Shown piece by piece: positions 7,905-16,358 of a stretch of DNA of 64,000 nucleotides; position 1 is the first letter of the stretch; every line of letters starts with the position of its first letter. The stretch comes from Pseudomonadota bacterium (lineage in GTDB: Bacteria; Pseudomonadota; Alphaproteobacteria; Rhizobiales; Xanthobacteraceae). Under the pieces are notes generated by a model. The model searched no databases and was not told the origin of the DNA. It worked only from the letters and a program-made list of their open reading frames with translations. The stretch spans positions 124,001 through 188,000 of the forward strand of contig JAEWHP010000020.1 in assembly GCA_023387735.1 (NCBI GenBank). The letters are read 5' to 3'. Position numbers and translations under genes: made by a program.

Positions 7905-9569
7905 TCAACCCGACGGCGTCATCACGACGCTCTTGTCCTTCGGCCAGCGTATGCGCCACGCGAGATTGATATCGCGAACTTCACCCGCCTTGGCCTCGAA
8001 CGCCCATTCCAGCACGCCACGCTTGTCGCGGATGTTGGTCGCTGATGGCGCCGTGGTCTGCGGCAGCATCTCGACCACGATGTCCTCGTTCTCGCTAACC
8101 GGCAACTGGTCCTCGATCGCAATCCTGATCGGGAAATCATGGCCGTTGCGCACGGTGGTCTTGAAGGCGCGCTCGTCCGTCTTCGACGTCGTCACGATCA
8201 GGCCGCCGGTTCCCTCGTTGCGCTTGAGAACGGCCCGCTCGATCTTGATCTTGTCGTCGGCGCCGAAGCCGAGCCGCACGGTCTCGTCCTTGCCGGCGGC
8301 GGCCATCACCCCGCGACCGACGAATACGCCATCGCGATAGATCGAAACCCGGCCCGGCAGCAGCGGCGCGTCCTCATTCTGCTTGAAGCTCGCTTCGAGG
8401 AACGCGGTGGGGTCCTTCACCGGTGCGGCGCGCACCGAAAGGTCGGGCGCAATCATCGCGCTGGCGACGCGCAGGCTTTTGGCGCCCTCGCTGGCGCCGA
8501 GGCTGACGCGGCCGGGGATTTTGAATACCACCTGAAAGCTGCCGACATCCGCCACGGCCTGTTGCTCATCCGCGCGCTCGGCGAGCGATTCCGCCCTGGG
8601 CGCTGGCGCGGAACGCAGCAGCGGCTTTGCCGCATAATCCATCGCGCCGCCGCTGACGGACGCCGCGGGACGCGGCGGTTGCGGATATTGCACGATCAAC
8701 GAATTGAGATCCGGCGCCTTGCCTCCGCGCGCCGTCCGCACGGTGGAAACGGCGAGTGCGACATTCGACCAGTCCTCGCCGGTGTTCTGGGTGATCTCGG
8801 CGCGGCGCACCAGTTCGAGCGCGGGCTTGCGGTCCCTGGCGCCGGTGTCGAGACGGGCGTCATACAGCGGCATCCAGCGCGCGTTACGCACCGCATAGGT
8901 CACCCGCAGCGTGGCCCTGGTCGCGGCGGCGGCTGCGAGCTCTATCCGGACTTCCAATTTGCTCGGCGGCTTCTGTGCCCGGTCGGATTCCAGCCGTGCG
9001 ATTTCGCGATCAAGTTCGCGCTGCTTGCGTTCGGCGTCGCGAATGGCAGCGTCGGCGCTGGCGATTTCCTCCCCGACCGCGGCGAAGGCTGCGCGCCATT
9101 CCGAAATCGGCCGCGCCTCGCCCTTGTCGCCGATCCCGGCCGGAGATGCCTCGGCAAAGCGTTCGGCGAACTTGCGACGCGCGGTGGCGGCATCGATCGC
9201 GCCCTGCACATTGGCGCGCTCGTCCTTCAGCGCCTCGATGCGCTTGTCGAGTTCGGGCAGGTTGACCGGCGGCGCGGCACGCGGCGGCAGGGCGTCGATC
9301 GCGCCGATCGTGAGCTTTGTGCCCGCCTCGCCCTCGACCCGCAGCGACGACGGATCAAGCGTCAGCGGCAAATCCTTGAGAACGGCCGAATTTTCACCGG
9401 CGGGAAGATCGAGCGTGACGACGCGCGTGACGCTGGCGCCATCGGGATAGACGGTGACGGCATCGACCGCCGAACTCGCGTCGATATTGGCCGCCCGCGC
9501 CTCGCTCGCGGCCAGCGCCGTCAGGACGACGAGGCTCGTCGTCAGAAAACTGTTCGCAATCAATCGCAT
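7905..9569 (-). CDS. MuiA-like protein (DUF4140/DUF4139 domains), exported
   Basis: A 554-residue protein with a Sec signal peptide ending SEARA-AN. The N-terminal DUF4140 part (VDAVTVYPDGASVTRVV) is followed by a helical coiled segment (about residues 90-190, rich in Glu, Arg and Ala). The C-terminal DUF4139 half has WMPLYDARLDT, FPIRIAIEDQLPVSENEDI and ending DKSVVMTPSG. The family is called mucoidy inhibitor MuiA after one member, but its function is unknown. The long frame starts 14 codons earlier. The ATG at 9569 has GGAGAGG upstream and gives a proper signal peptide. It stands alone between ChaB (convergent) and serA. Confidence 0.85.
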   Translation of the reverse strand: MRLIANSFLTTSLVVLTALAASEARAANIDASSAVDAVTVYPDGASVTRVVTLDLPAGENSAVLKDLPLTLDPSSLRVEGEAGTKLTIGAIDALPPRAAPPVNLPELDKRIEALKDERANVQGAIDAATARRKFAERFAEASPAGIGDKGEARPISEWRAAFAAVGEEIASADAAIRDAERKQRELDREIARLESDRAQKPPSKLEVRIELAAAAATRATLRVTYAVRNARWMPLYDARLDTGARDRKPALELVRRAEITQNTGEDWSNVALAVSTVRTARGGKAPDLNSLIVQYPQPPRPAASVSGGAMDYAAKPLLRSAPAPRAESLAERADEQQAVADVGSFQVVFKIPGRVSLGASEGAKSLRVASAMIAPDLSVRAAPVKDPTAFLEASFKQNEDAPLLPGRVSIYRDGVFVGRGVMAAAGKDETVRLGFGADDKIKIERAVLKRNEGTGGLIVTTSKTDERAFKTTVRNGHDFPIRIAIEDQLPVSENEDIVVEMLPQTTAPSATNIRDKRGVLEWAFEAKAGEVRDINLAWRIRWPKDKSVVMTPSG

Positions 9570-9742
9570 GGATCCTCTCCTGAACCGTTCGCCTGAAGGC
9601 GATACGCCCACCGCTCCCGGTCATGAGACGCGGCGAGTGAGCAACGGGTTCGATCGGATATTCATGCGCTTACTGCGACAGGTTCACGGCAAGCGGCCGA
9701 GGCGCCCTGCCTTTTCGGAAAGGCGCCCCGGATGCGGTGAAC

Positions 9743-11332
9743 CTAGAACACCAGCGCCTTGGCTTGTTTGACCTGAGGCAGTGCCTGCACCTTGGCCAGC
9801 ACGTCCGCAGGCACGGCGCCGTCGATCTCGACCAGCGCGATGGCGTCGCCGCCCTGCTCCACGCGGCCGAGATGGAAGGTCGCGATGTTGATTTTGGCGG
9901 CGCCAAGCAGGCCGGCGAAGCTGCCGATGAACCCCGGCTTGTCCTCGTTGGTGACGTAGATCATCGACTTGCCGAACTCGGCATCGACCCGGATGCCCTT
10001 GATGTCGACCAGCCGCGGCTTGCCGTCGTGGTAGACCGTGCCGGACACCGAGCGTTCCTGCCGTTCGGTAATGACGGTAACCGTGATCAGGCTTTCGTAA
10101 TCGCTGTGCGCGGCGCGCACGACCTCGTCGACCACCATGCCACGCTCCTTCGCAACCACCGGCGCCGAGACCACGTTGACGTCGCCCAGCATCGGCCGCA
10201 GCAGGCCCGACAGCACCGCCGAGGTGATCGCCTTGATCTTCATCTCGGCGACGGCGCCCTCATAGGTGATCTGGACCTTCAGGATCCCGCTCTCGGTGAG
10301 CTGGCCGGCAAACGAGCCGAGCTTTTCGGCGAGTTCGATGAACGGCTTCAGCTTCGGCGCCTCTTCCGCCGTAATCGACGGGAAGTTCACCGCATTCGAG
10401 ATCGCGCCAGTCAGCAGATAGTCCGACATCTGCTCGGCGACCTGCAACGCCACGTTCTCCTGCGCTTCGGTGGTGGAAGCGCCGAGGTGCGGGGTGCAGA
10501 TCACGTTGGGATGGCCGAACAGCACGTTCTTGGTGGCGGGCTCCTCGACGAACACGTCGAAGGCGGCGCCCGCGACATGTTTGGAATTCAGCGCATCGAC
10601 CAGCGCCTGCTCGTCGACCAGGCCGCCGCGGGCGCAGTTGACCAGGCGCACGCCCTTTTTCATCTTTCCGATTGCCGCCGCATCGATGATGTTCTTCGTC
10701 TTCTCGGTCAGCGGCGTGTGGAGCGTGATGAAATCGGCGCGCTTGAGGAGATCGTCGAGCTCGACCTTCTCGACGCCGATATCCTTGGCGCGTTCGGGCG
10801 ACAGGAACGGATCGAACGCAACGACCTTCATGCGCAGGCCCAGCGCGCGGTCGGCGACGATCGCACCGATATTGCCGCAGCCGATCACGCCCAGCGTCTT
10901 GCCGGTGATCTCGACGCCCATGAAGCGGTTCTTCTCCCACTTGCCGGCCTGCGTCGAGGCGTCGGCCTGCGGAATTTCGCGCGCCAGCGCCAGCATCAAG
11001 GTGATGGCGTGTTCGGCGGTCGTGATCGAATTACCGAACGGCGTGTTCATCACGATGATGCCCTTGGCAGTCGCCGCCGGGATCTCGACATTGTCGACGC
11101 CGATGCCGGCGCGGCCGATCACCTTCAGCTTGGTGGCCTTGTCGATGATCTTCGCGGTCGCCTTGGTCGCGGATCGGATCGCAAGACCGTCATAGTTGCC
11201 GATGATCTCGGCAAGCTTGTCCTTGTCCTTGCCGAGATTGGGCTGGAAATCGACCTCGACGCCGCGATCCTTGAAGATCTGCACGGCGGCGGGAGACAGC
11301 GCGTCGGAAATGAGAACTTTGGGTTTGGACAT
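9743..11332 (-). CDS. serA: D-3-phosphoglycerate dehydrogenase
   Basis: A 529-residue enzyme of the long (type 1) SerA class that oxidises 3-phosphoglycerate to 3-phosphohydroxypyruvate, the first step of serine synthesis. It starts MSKPKVLISDALSPAAV. The NAD-binding region has TLGVIGCGNIGAIVADRA, and the catalytic residues are in CARGGLVDE and ICTPHLGAST. The C-terminal intervening domain and ACT domain (INIATFHLGRVEQGGDAIAL) are present, so allosteric serine binding is possible. The frame extends about 125 codons upstream into the serC gap, but this part is repeat sequence. The next gene upstream is serC on the same strand, which gives a serine biosynthesis pair. Confidence 0.95.
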   Translation of the reverse strand: MSKPKVLISDALSPAAVQIFKDRGVEVDFQPNLGKDKDKLAEIIGNYDGLAIRSATKATAKIIDKATKLKVIGRAGIGVDNVEIPAATAKGIIVMNTPFGNSITTAEHAITLMLALAREIPQADASTQAGKWEKNRFMGVEITGKTLGVIGCGNIGAIVADRALGLRMKVVAFDPFLSPERAKDIGVEKVELDDLLKRADFITLHTPLTEKTKNIIDAAAIGKMKKGVRLVNCARGGLVDEQALVDALNSKHVAGAAFDVFVEEPATKNVLFGHPNVICTPHLGASTTEAQENVALQVAEQMSDYLLTGAISNAVNFPSITAEEAPKLKPFIELAEKLGSFAGQLTESGILKVQITYEGAVAEMKIKAITSAVLSGLLRPMLGDVNVVSAPVVAKERGMVVDEVVRAAHSDYESLITVTVITERQERSVSGTVYHDGKPRLVDIKGIRVDAEFGKSMIYVTNEDKPGFIGSFAGLLGAAKINIATFHLGRVEQGGDAIALVEIDGAVPADVLAKVQALPQVKQAKALVF

Positions 11333-11347
11333 GGGATGATCCTTCAC

Positions 11348-11493
11348 ACCCTCCCCTGGAGGGGGAGGGTCGGCGCGCAGCGCCGGGGTGGGGTGAACTG
11401 TCGGTGCAAATTCAACGTACGTCGGACGCGGAGAGATCACCCCACCCCGACGCATCCTTCGGATGCGTCGACCCTCCCCCTCAAGGGGGGGGT
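11348..11493. repeat. Paired inverted intergenic repeat between serC and serA
   Basis: Two near-identical units of about 50 bases face each other. The left unit (from 11348) contains ACCCTCCCCTGGAGGGGGAG and ends GGGGTGGGGTGA. The right unit (11437-11493) reads as its reverse complement, with a short internal hairpin (GACGCATCC-ttc-GGATGCGTC). The element fills most of the serC-serA gap and would form a large stem in the transcript. It matches the architecture of the element at 20788-20917. Confidence 0.75.
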
Positions 11494-11501
11494 CGCAAGC
11501 G

Positions 11502-12674
11502 TCAAGCCGCCTTCGGCAACGCGGCCTTGGTCTCGGCGAACGCCCAGTCGATCCACTGCGTGAGCAGCGCGACGTCGGAGGCTTCCACCGTGGCACCGCA
11601 CCAGATCCGCAGTCCCGCCGGCGCATCGCGGTAATAGGCGAAGTCGTAGCCGGCGCCTTCCTTCTCGACCAGGGCCACCAGCTTTTTCGAGAATTCCGCC
11701 TGTGCATCCGCCGTCAGCGAGGTGATCGCGGGATCGGTGAACTTCAGGCACACCGAGGTGTTGGAGCGGATCGACGGCTCCTTGGCGAGGAAATCGATCC
11801 ACGGCGTCTTCGCCTTCCAGTCCGACAACACCCTGGTGTTGGCGTCGGCGCGCGCGATCAGGGCCTTGAGGCCGCCGATCGACTTCGCCCAGTTCAGCGC
11901 ATCGAGATAATCCTCGACGCACAGCATCGACGGGGTGTTGATGGTCTCGCCTTCGAAGATGCCCTGATTCAGCTTGCCGCCCTTGGTGAGACGGAAAATC
12001 TTCGGCAACGGCCATGCCGGCTTGTAGGTCTCGAGCCGTTCGACGGCGCGAGGGCTGAGGATCAGCATGCCATGCGCGGCCTCGCCGCCCAGCGCCTTCT
12101 GCCAGGAGAACGTCACGACATCGAGCTTTGCGAAATCGAGCGGCTGCGCGAAAGCGGCCGACGTCGCGTCGCAAATGGTCAGGCCTTCGCGGGTCGCGCT
12201 GATCCAGTCGGCGTTGGGCACGCGCACGCCCGAGGTCGTGCCGTTCCAGGTGAAGACGATATCGGAGGCCGGATCGGCCTTGGAGAGGTCGGGAAGATCG
12301 CCATAGCCGGCGTGCAGCTTGGTGACGTCCTTGAGCTTCAACTCCTTGACGATGTCGCTAACCCAGCCCTCGCCGAAGGATTCCCAGGCGATGGTGGTCA
12401 CCGGGCGGGCGCCGAGCAGCGACCACAGCGCCATTTCGACCGCGCCGGTATCGGACGCCGGCACGATGCCGATCTTGTAATCGGCCGGGACTTCAAGCAC
12501 TTCGCGCGTCAAATCGATCGCGAGCTTGAGCCGCGCTTTACCGATCTTCGCACGATGCGAGCGGCCGAGGGCGGCGTCCTTGAGATTTTGGGGATTCCAG
12601 CCGGGGCGCTTGGCACAGGGGCCGGAAGAAAAATGCGGCACGTTCGGCCGCGAAGCGGGCTTCGCAACGGTCAT
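11502..12674 (-). CDS. serC: Phosphoserine aminotransferase
   Basis: A 390-residue PLP-dependent aminotransferase (class V fold) that converts 3-phosphohydroxypyruvate to phosphoserine. It begins MTVAKPASRPNVPHFSSGPC. The cofactor lysine is Lys193 in TFSWQKALGGEAAHG, and FTWNGTTSGV and ICDATSAAFA line the PLP site. Length and sequence fit the alphaproteobacterial/archaeal SerC subclass rather than the shorter E. coli type. GGAAGG lies upstream of the ATG. It is followed by serA on the same strand after a repeat-filled gap of about 170 bases, so the two enzymes of consecutive steps are probably co-transcribed. Confidence 0.93.
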   Translation of the reverse strand: MTVAKPASRPNVPHFSSGPCAKRPGWNPQNLKDAALGRSHRAKIGKARLKLAIDLTREVLEVPADYKIGIVPASDTGAVEMALWSLLGARPVTTIAWESFGEGWVSDIVKELKLKDVTKLHAGYGDLPDLSKADPASDIVFTWNGTTSGVRVPNADWISATREGLTICDATSAAFAQPLDFAKLDVVTFSWQKALGGEAAHGMLILSPRAVERLETYKPAWPLPKIFRLTKGGKLNQGIFEGETINTPSMLCVEDYLDALNWAKSIGGLKALIARADANTRVLSDWKAKTPWIDFLAKEPSIRSNTSVCLKFTDPAITSLTADAQAEFSKKLVALVEKEGAGYDFAYYRDAPAGLRIWCGATVEASDVALLTQWIDWAFAETKAALPKAA

Positions 12675-12753
12675 GATCTATCCTTCCAGATAGTAAGCCT
12701 CCCGTTGGGGGGAGGTGTCCCGCCGCGGTGATTAGGGGAATCGTGCCAGATCG

Positions 12754-12966
12754 TCAAGGAACTTCGGACGGATCCTGGGCAGCCTCGCCTTCACACGCGA
12801 GTGATACGTCATCGTCGGGCGGAAGAGCCACGACCTGCCCCAGCAATTCGGCGGCCTCGGTCACGAGCTTGGCGGCCTGGCGCCGGCTCGCGACTTTCAG
12901 AATGCGCGCCTCGCCGGCCTGCACGACATATTCATCGCCGACCCGCACAATCGAATAGTTTTTCAT
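12754..12966 (-). CDS. Small conserved hypothetical protein
   Basis: A 70-residue soluble protein that begins MKNYSIVRVGDEYVVQAGE and continues with a helical segment rich in Ala, Lys and Arg (LKVASRRQAAKLVTEAAELL). I do not recognise a named domain. The first half looks like a short beta-hairpin that displays its own small signal-like module, and similar short proteins are common in rhizobia. The start at 12966 has GGGGA upstream, and the frame seven codons longer is less likely. It lies upstream of serC on the same strand with a 79-base gap. No function is proposed. Confidence 0.6.
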   Translation of the reverse strand: MKNYSIVRVGDEYVVQAGEARILKVASRRQAAKLVTEAAELLGQVVALPPDDDVSLACEGEAAQDPSEVP

Positions 12967-13126
12967 CGAGATCCCCAAGCGCCCCAAGCCCGAAGGTGAC
13001 GCCGGGATAGCCCAGACGTTCCTCTCCGTAAAACAACGGACGCCTGCGTAGTTTATCGGTTGTTAATTCGATCGCAGAAAGTTCTGCTACCGCAAGCAGT
13101 GGCGACGGAAGCTATTCAACCGCGCG

Positions 13127-13597
13127 TCAAAACCTGATCGTCATGCCGACATGGCTGCGCGCAAATCCAAGCCGCTCGTAAAACCGCTGCGCATCGACGC
13201 GGGTGTGATGCGTCAGCAGTTCGACCACCTTGCAGCCGCGGCCGCGCGCTTCCGCCACCGCCCATTGCACGATCTGCTCGCCGATGCCGCGGCTGCGGCA
13301 ATGGCTGGCAACGCGAACGTCCTCGATCAGGCCGCGCGAGGCGCCCTGCGAGCTGAGCCCCGGCAGGATGCAGAGCTGCAGGCTACCGACGACGGTGCCC
13401 TCCCCGTCCTCCGCGACGACGAGCTGAATATTGGGATCGCGTGAGACCTGCTCGAACGCCGCGACATAGCACTGCGGCAGCGGGTCCTCGATCCGCTCGC
13501 GCGGCCCGCCGAGCGGATCGTCGGCGAGCATGGCGACGATGACGCCGATGTCCTCGCGGCGCGCGCGACGGATGGTGATATCAGAAGTGGTGGGCAT
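13127..13597 (-). CDS. GNAT family N-acetyltransferase
   Basis: A 156-residue single-domain acetyltransferase. It begins with the usual ITIRRARREDIGVIVAML, has the central strands VVGSLQLCILPGLS and RGLIEDVRVA, and the acetyl-CoA pyrophosphate loop SHCRSRGIGEQIVQWAV (the R/Q-x-x-G-x-G/A signature). The C-terminus RFYERLGFARSHVGM is typical of GNAT enzymes acting on small amines or amino acids. The acceptor substrate is unknown. It starts 17 bases after the stop of the upstream GST gene on the same strand, so the two are probably one transcript. Confidence 0.88.
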   Translation of the reverse strand: MPTTSDITIRRARREDIGVIVAMLADDPLGGPRERIEDPLPQCYVAAFEQVSRDPNIQLVVAEDGEGTVVGSLQLCILPGLSSQGASRGLIEDVRVASHCRSRGIGEQIVQWAVAEARGRGCKVVELLTHHTRVDAQRFYERLGFARSHVGMTIRF

Positions 13598-13614
13598 GAA
13601 ACTTTCCAGTGAAG

Positions 13615-14205
13615 TCAGCGCGCCGCCGGCAGGCCGAGAAATTTCTCGGTCTCGCCGATCCAGCGGCGCACGGCGGCGTAGCGATCGAGATCGAAGCCGC
13701 CTTCATGCGCCAGGCGGGTATAGGCCAACAGCGACACGTCGGCGAGCGAGACGTTCTCGCCGGCCAGGTACGGCGTAACGGCAAGCTGCTGCTGCATCCG
13801 CGCCAGCGCAGCGTAGCCGCGCTTGACCTTTTCGGGATCGAGCTCGGAAGCGGGCTTGCCGAGATAGAACATCTGGAAACGACAGACCGCGATGTAGGGC
13901 TCGTGGCTGTACTGCTCCCAGAACAGCCACTCATCCATCTTCGCTTGCGCGTACGCATCGGACGGAATCAGGCGCGAGCCGCGGGCGAGATAGCGGATGA
14001 TGGCGTTGGATTGCGCCAGCGAGCGACCGTCGTCGAATTCGACCGCGGGCACCTGGCCGGCGCTGTTCAGCTTGAGGAATTCAGCCGTCCGCGTCTCGCC
14101 CTTGAGCGTATCGACGGCGATCCAGCTGTAGGGCAGCGCGAGATGATCGCATACCCACTTCACCTTGAGGCAATTGCCGGAATTGATATCGCCGTAGATT
14201 TTCAT
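13615..14205 (-). CDS. Glutathione S-transferase family protein
   Basis: A 196-residue GST. The N-terminal thioredoxin-like domain has MKIYGDINSGNCLKVKWVCD (putative catalytic Ser/Asn region), the cis-Pro strand SAGQVPAVEFDDG and the glutathione-binding SLAQSNAIIRYLA. The C-terminal helical domain ends in TPYLAGENVSLADVSLLAYT with its conserved capping box. Enzymes of this type conjugate or reduce electrophiles in the cytoplasm. The start was placed at 14205 (five codons inside the longest frame) because MKIYG matches the family. It is upstream of, and almost contiguous with, the GNAT gene. Confidence 0.88.
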   Translation of the reverse strand: MKIYGDINSGNCLKVKWVCDHLALPYSWIAVDTLKGETRTAEFLKLNSAGQVPAVEFDDGRSLAQSNAIIRYLARGSRLIPSDAYAQAKMDEWLFWEQYSHEPYIAVCRFQMFYLGKPASELDPEKVKRGYAALARMQQQLAVTPYLAGENVSLADVSLLAYTRLAHEGGFDLDRYAAVRRWIGETEKFLGLPAAR

Positions 14206-14289
14206 GCAAAGTCGCCCCAACCAGTTGAGGGCGACAGTGCAACAGGCGGCGGCAAATCTGTCAACGGTGGCGGGACGCCGCCCGCTGGA

Positions 14290-15051
14290 TCAGAACTTGT
14301 AGCCGAGGCCGGCGCGCACGGTGTTGATGTTGGATTCGACGTCCGACGTCACGCGGCGATACTCATATTCGGCGCGCACGAACAGACCGCCGACCAGCAT
14401 CACGTCAATGCCGGCGCCAGCGCTATATCCAAACACCAGCTTGGTCTTGCTTGCGGCGAACGTCCCTGCAACCAGCGGCGGCGGCGACGCCGAAACGGTG
14501 CGATCGATCGTCTGGCTGCCAAGGCCGGTGCCGACGAACGCATAAGGCAGGAAGCATCCCATGACGTAGCCGCCGCGGACGCGCAGCGAGCCGAAATCCG
14601 AAAGTTTCACCGTCGCGTTGGAATTGGTAACGCTCTGGAGCACACCGCCCGCGTATGTCGATCCGACCGAGCTCGCGACAGACCGGAATCCGTCATGGAT
14701 GTAATTCGCCTCGAAACCGACGACGACATCATCCCATTGCGAGTTGTATCCGACAAAGGCGCCGTAACCCGTCGAGGTACCGTTGGCGCTTCCCAGCGGG
14801 ACCCAATTGTAGGCGACGCCGGGCGCCGGAACCAAGGGGTAGGTCGACTGCAGGTCGCTGTTGATTCCGCTGTCCACCTTGGAGGTCACCGAGCCGTAGC
14901 TCACCTGGCCGCCCACATAGGAGCCCTGCCAGTTGACGCTGCTTCGGCTCAGGCCCTCGGAGATACCGCCGCGGAGAAAGTCCGGCATGTCGGCCGCCTG
15001 TGCGACGCCAGTCGCTCCACACATCACCGCCACCAGCAAAGATCGACGCAT
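14290..15051 (-). CDS. Outer-membrane beta-barrel protein (Omp25/Omp31-like)
   Basis: A 253-residue protein with a Sec signal peptide (cleavage after GVAQA, mature ADMPDFLRGG). The mature chain alternates short amphipathic strands with Gly-rich turns, for example GSYVGGQVSYGS, WDDVVVGFEANYIHDG and SLRVRGGYVMGCFLPYAFVG, and ends in VRAGLGYKF with the C-terminal Phe recognised by the BAM machinery. It belongs to the rhizobial Omp25/Omp31 porin-like family of small eight-strand barrels. Function beyond envelope structure is unknown. It is followed in the same direction by the GST gene after about 85 bases and preceded by a second barrel gene at 15243. Confidence 0.85.
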   Translation of the reverse strand: MRRSLLVAVMCGATGVAQAADMPDFLRGGISEGLSRSSVNWQGSYVGGQVSYGSVTSKVDSGINSDLQSTYPLVPAPGVAYNWVPLGSANGTSTGYGAFVGYNSQWDDVVVGFEANYIHDGFRSVASSVGSTYAGGVLQSVTNSNATVKLSDFGSLRVRGGYVMGCFLPYAFVGTGLGSQTIDRTVSASPPPLVAGTFAASKTKLVFGYSAGAGIDVMLVGGLFVRAEYEYRRVTSDVESNINTVRAGLGYKF

Positions 15052-15184
15052 TGCAACGCTCCATCGGACACTCTGAACTTGCGTTGATCATCGCCTGTTA
15101 ACCTTAACCAATCGTTGTTTTGGCGCGCGATTGGCGCAATCTCGTCGCAAAGCCGGCGCTTTTTTTGCACCGCTGGCGCACAGC

Positions 15185-15212
15185 AAAACGGCGCGGGAAA
15201 TTCCCGCGCCGT
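15185..15212 (-). terminator. Rho-independent terminator of the beta-barrel gene at 15243-16067
   Basis: The stem ACGGCGCGGGAA (15188-15199) pairs with TTCCCGCGCCGT (15201-15212). On the minus strand the hairpin is followed by a T-run (complement of AAAA at 15185-15188). It lies about 30 bases past the stop codon. Confidence 0.75.
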
Positions 15213-15242
15213 CTGGCAACCGTTAACGAATGAAGGTCGCAA

Positions 15243-16067
15243 TTAACCTTTGCGGATCAGCGGCGGCGGCGCGTAAACCTGCGGGCTGATCAGATCCCAG
15301 CGCACGCCGAGCTTGAGGTCGTGCGACGTGATGTTCTTGAAGGTCATCGGGTTGTAGATGCCGTTGGTGCCGTCGAAGGTGCGGAGATCGCCCGTCAGGC
15401 CGTCGCCCATGTCGAGATAACGATAGGCGAGTTCGACGGTGAAGTTCGGCGTGACCTTGTAGGCAAGACCGGCATGCACGGCCCAGGCGAAATTCCACTT
15501 GGCGAAGTTGTCGCCGTAGGCGAGGCCCGGCAGCGCGCCGCCGCCGTTGTTGGCGATGCCCTGGTCGGTGAAGCCGTTGATCGCAACCCGCGCGCCGCCG
15601 ACGCCGGCGCCGATGAACGGGGTGATGCACCACCAGGTGCCGAGATCGACATAGGCGTTGGCCATGACGACCCACTCGTTCTTGGTGGCATGATAGGTGT
15701 CGGTGCCGACGCCGCCGACATAGGTGATGCGGTCGGTGCCGAAGAACTGCGAGTTGCCGCGGTATTCACCGGTGACGTCGCCGCGGAACCAGTTGTTGAA
15801 CTTGTAGCCGACGCCGAGGCCGAAGATGCCTGCGGTGTTGAAGTTGTTGGTCTGCTGCGACGTGGTCAGGTTGACATCGAGCGCATTGTTCAGCCGATCG
15901 ACGCGCTGATTGGAAAAGCCGATATCGCCGCGCAGATACCAGCCGCCGAAATCCTCGACCACCGGAGCTGCATAGGGAGGCGGCGCGATGGCCATGTCGG
16001 CGGCGAAAGCCGCCTGCGACAACAGAGTGGCCGCACCGGCGGCAACGAGAGACATAACGCTACGCAT
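15243..16067 (-). CDS. Outer-membrane beta-barrel protein
   Basis: A 274-residue outer-membrane protein. The signal peptide MRSVMSLVAAGAATLLSQ ends at AFA-ADMA. The mature part starts with a Pro-rich stretch (APPPYAAPVV) and then barrel strands: GGWYLRGDIGFSN, IFGLGVGYKFNNWFRGDVTG, WVVMANAYVDLG and LAYKVTPNFTVELAYRYLDMG. It lacks a C-terminal Phe (it ends LIRKG), unlike its neighbour. The longest frame begins 16 codons earlier. AAGGA precedes the ATG at 16067. A terminator follows at 15185-15212, and a palindrome lies 85-99 bases upstream of the start, which may take part in its control. Confidence 0.85.
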   Translation of the reverse strand: MRSVMSLVAAGAATLLSQAAFAADMAIAPPPYAAPVVEDFGGWYLRGDIGFSNQRVDRLNNALDVNLTTSQQTNNFNTAGIFGLGVGYKFNNWFRGDVTGEYRGNSQFFGTDRITYVGGVGTDTYHATKNEWVVMANAYVDLGTWWCITPFIGAGVGGARVAINGFTDQGIANNGGGALPGLAYGDNFAKWNFAWAVHAGLAYKVTPNFTVELAYRYLDMGDGLTGDLRTFDGTNGIYNPMTFKNITSHDLKLGVRWDLISPQVYAPPPLIRKG

Positions 16068-16151
16068 AAGCTTCGTCCTTTTGTCCGGTGAGGCAGACTG
16101 CGAAAAACGCCCCACTTCAAAAACTCACGGGCGGACGATGCCATTAAATGT

Positions 16152-16166
16152 TTAAGCGGCGCTTAA
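16152..16166. promoter_or_regulatory. Palindrome upstream of the beta-barrel gene
   Basis: TTAAGCG-g-CGCTTAA is a perfect 7+1+7 palindrome inside an AT-rich patch (16143-16190) 85 bases before the start codon at 16067. It could be a regulator site or part of the promoter. No protein can be named for it. Confidence 0.4.
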
Positions 16167-16207
16167 CCCTAATTATTAAGGTTGACAAATCGTCACCACT
16201 CCTCTGA

Positions 16208-16226
16208 CGCGCTGCTTCGCAGCGCG
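16208..16226. repeat. Short GC-rich hairpin between MFS and beta-barrel genes
   Basis: CGCGCTGC-ttc-GCAGCGCG forms an 8-bp stem with a 3-base loop, flanked by inverted GTC/GAC-rich stretches. It lies downstream of the minus-strand MFS gene and may end its transcript, though no U-run is present. Confidence 0.45.
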
Positions 16227-16358
16227 AGAGACGATGACATTGCGGCCATGAAAAACACGCGAAACCGCCAGCATTCCTAACAATGTATTGACGGCAGTCT
16301 CGCGCCTCACCGCGTCGTTAAGACTCTGTCGACGCAACCACGGCAGCGATGACGCACG

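Noticed and set aside
9737..11563. Long plus-strand open frame of 608 codons opposite serA
   Set aside because: It is antisense to a clear SerA sequence, and its translation is low-complexity (Arg, His, Asp and Gly rich), as expected from GC-rich shadows.
15160..15170. T-run with nearby hairpin as a plus-strand terminator
   Set aside because: No plus-strand gene ends nearby, and the real hairpin-plus-T structure is on the minus strand at 15185-15212.
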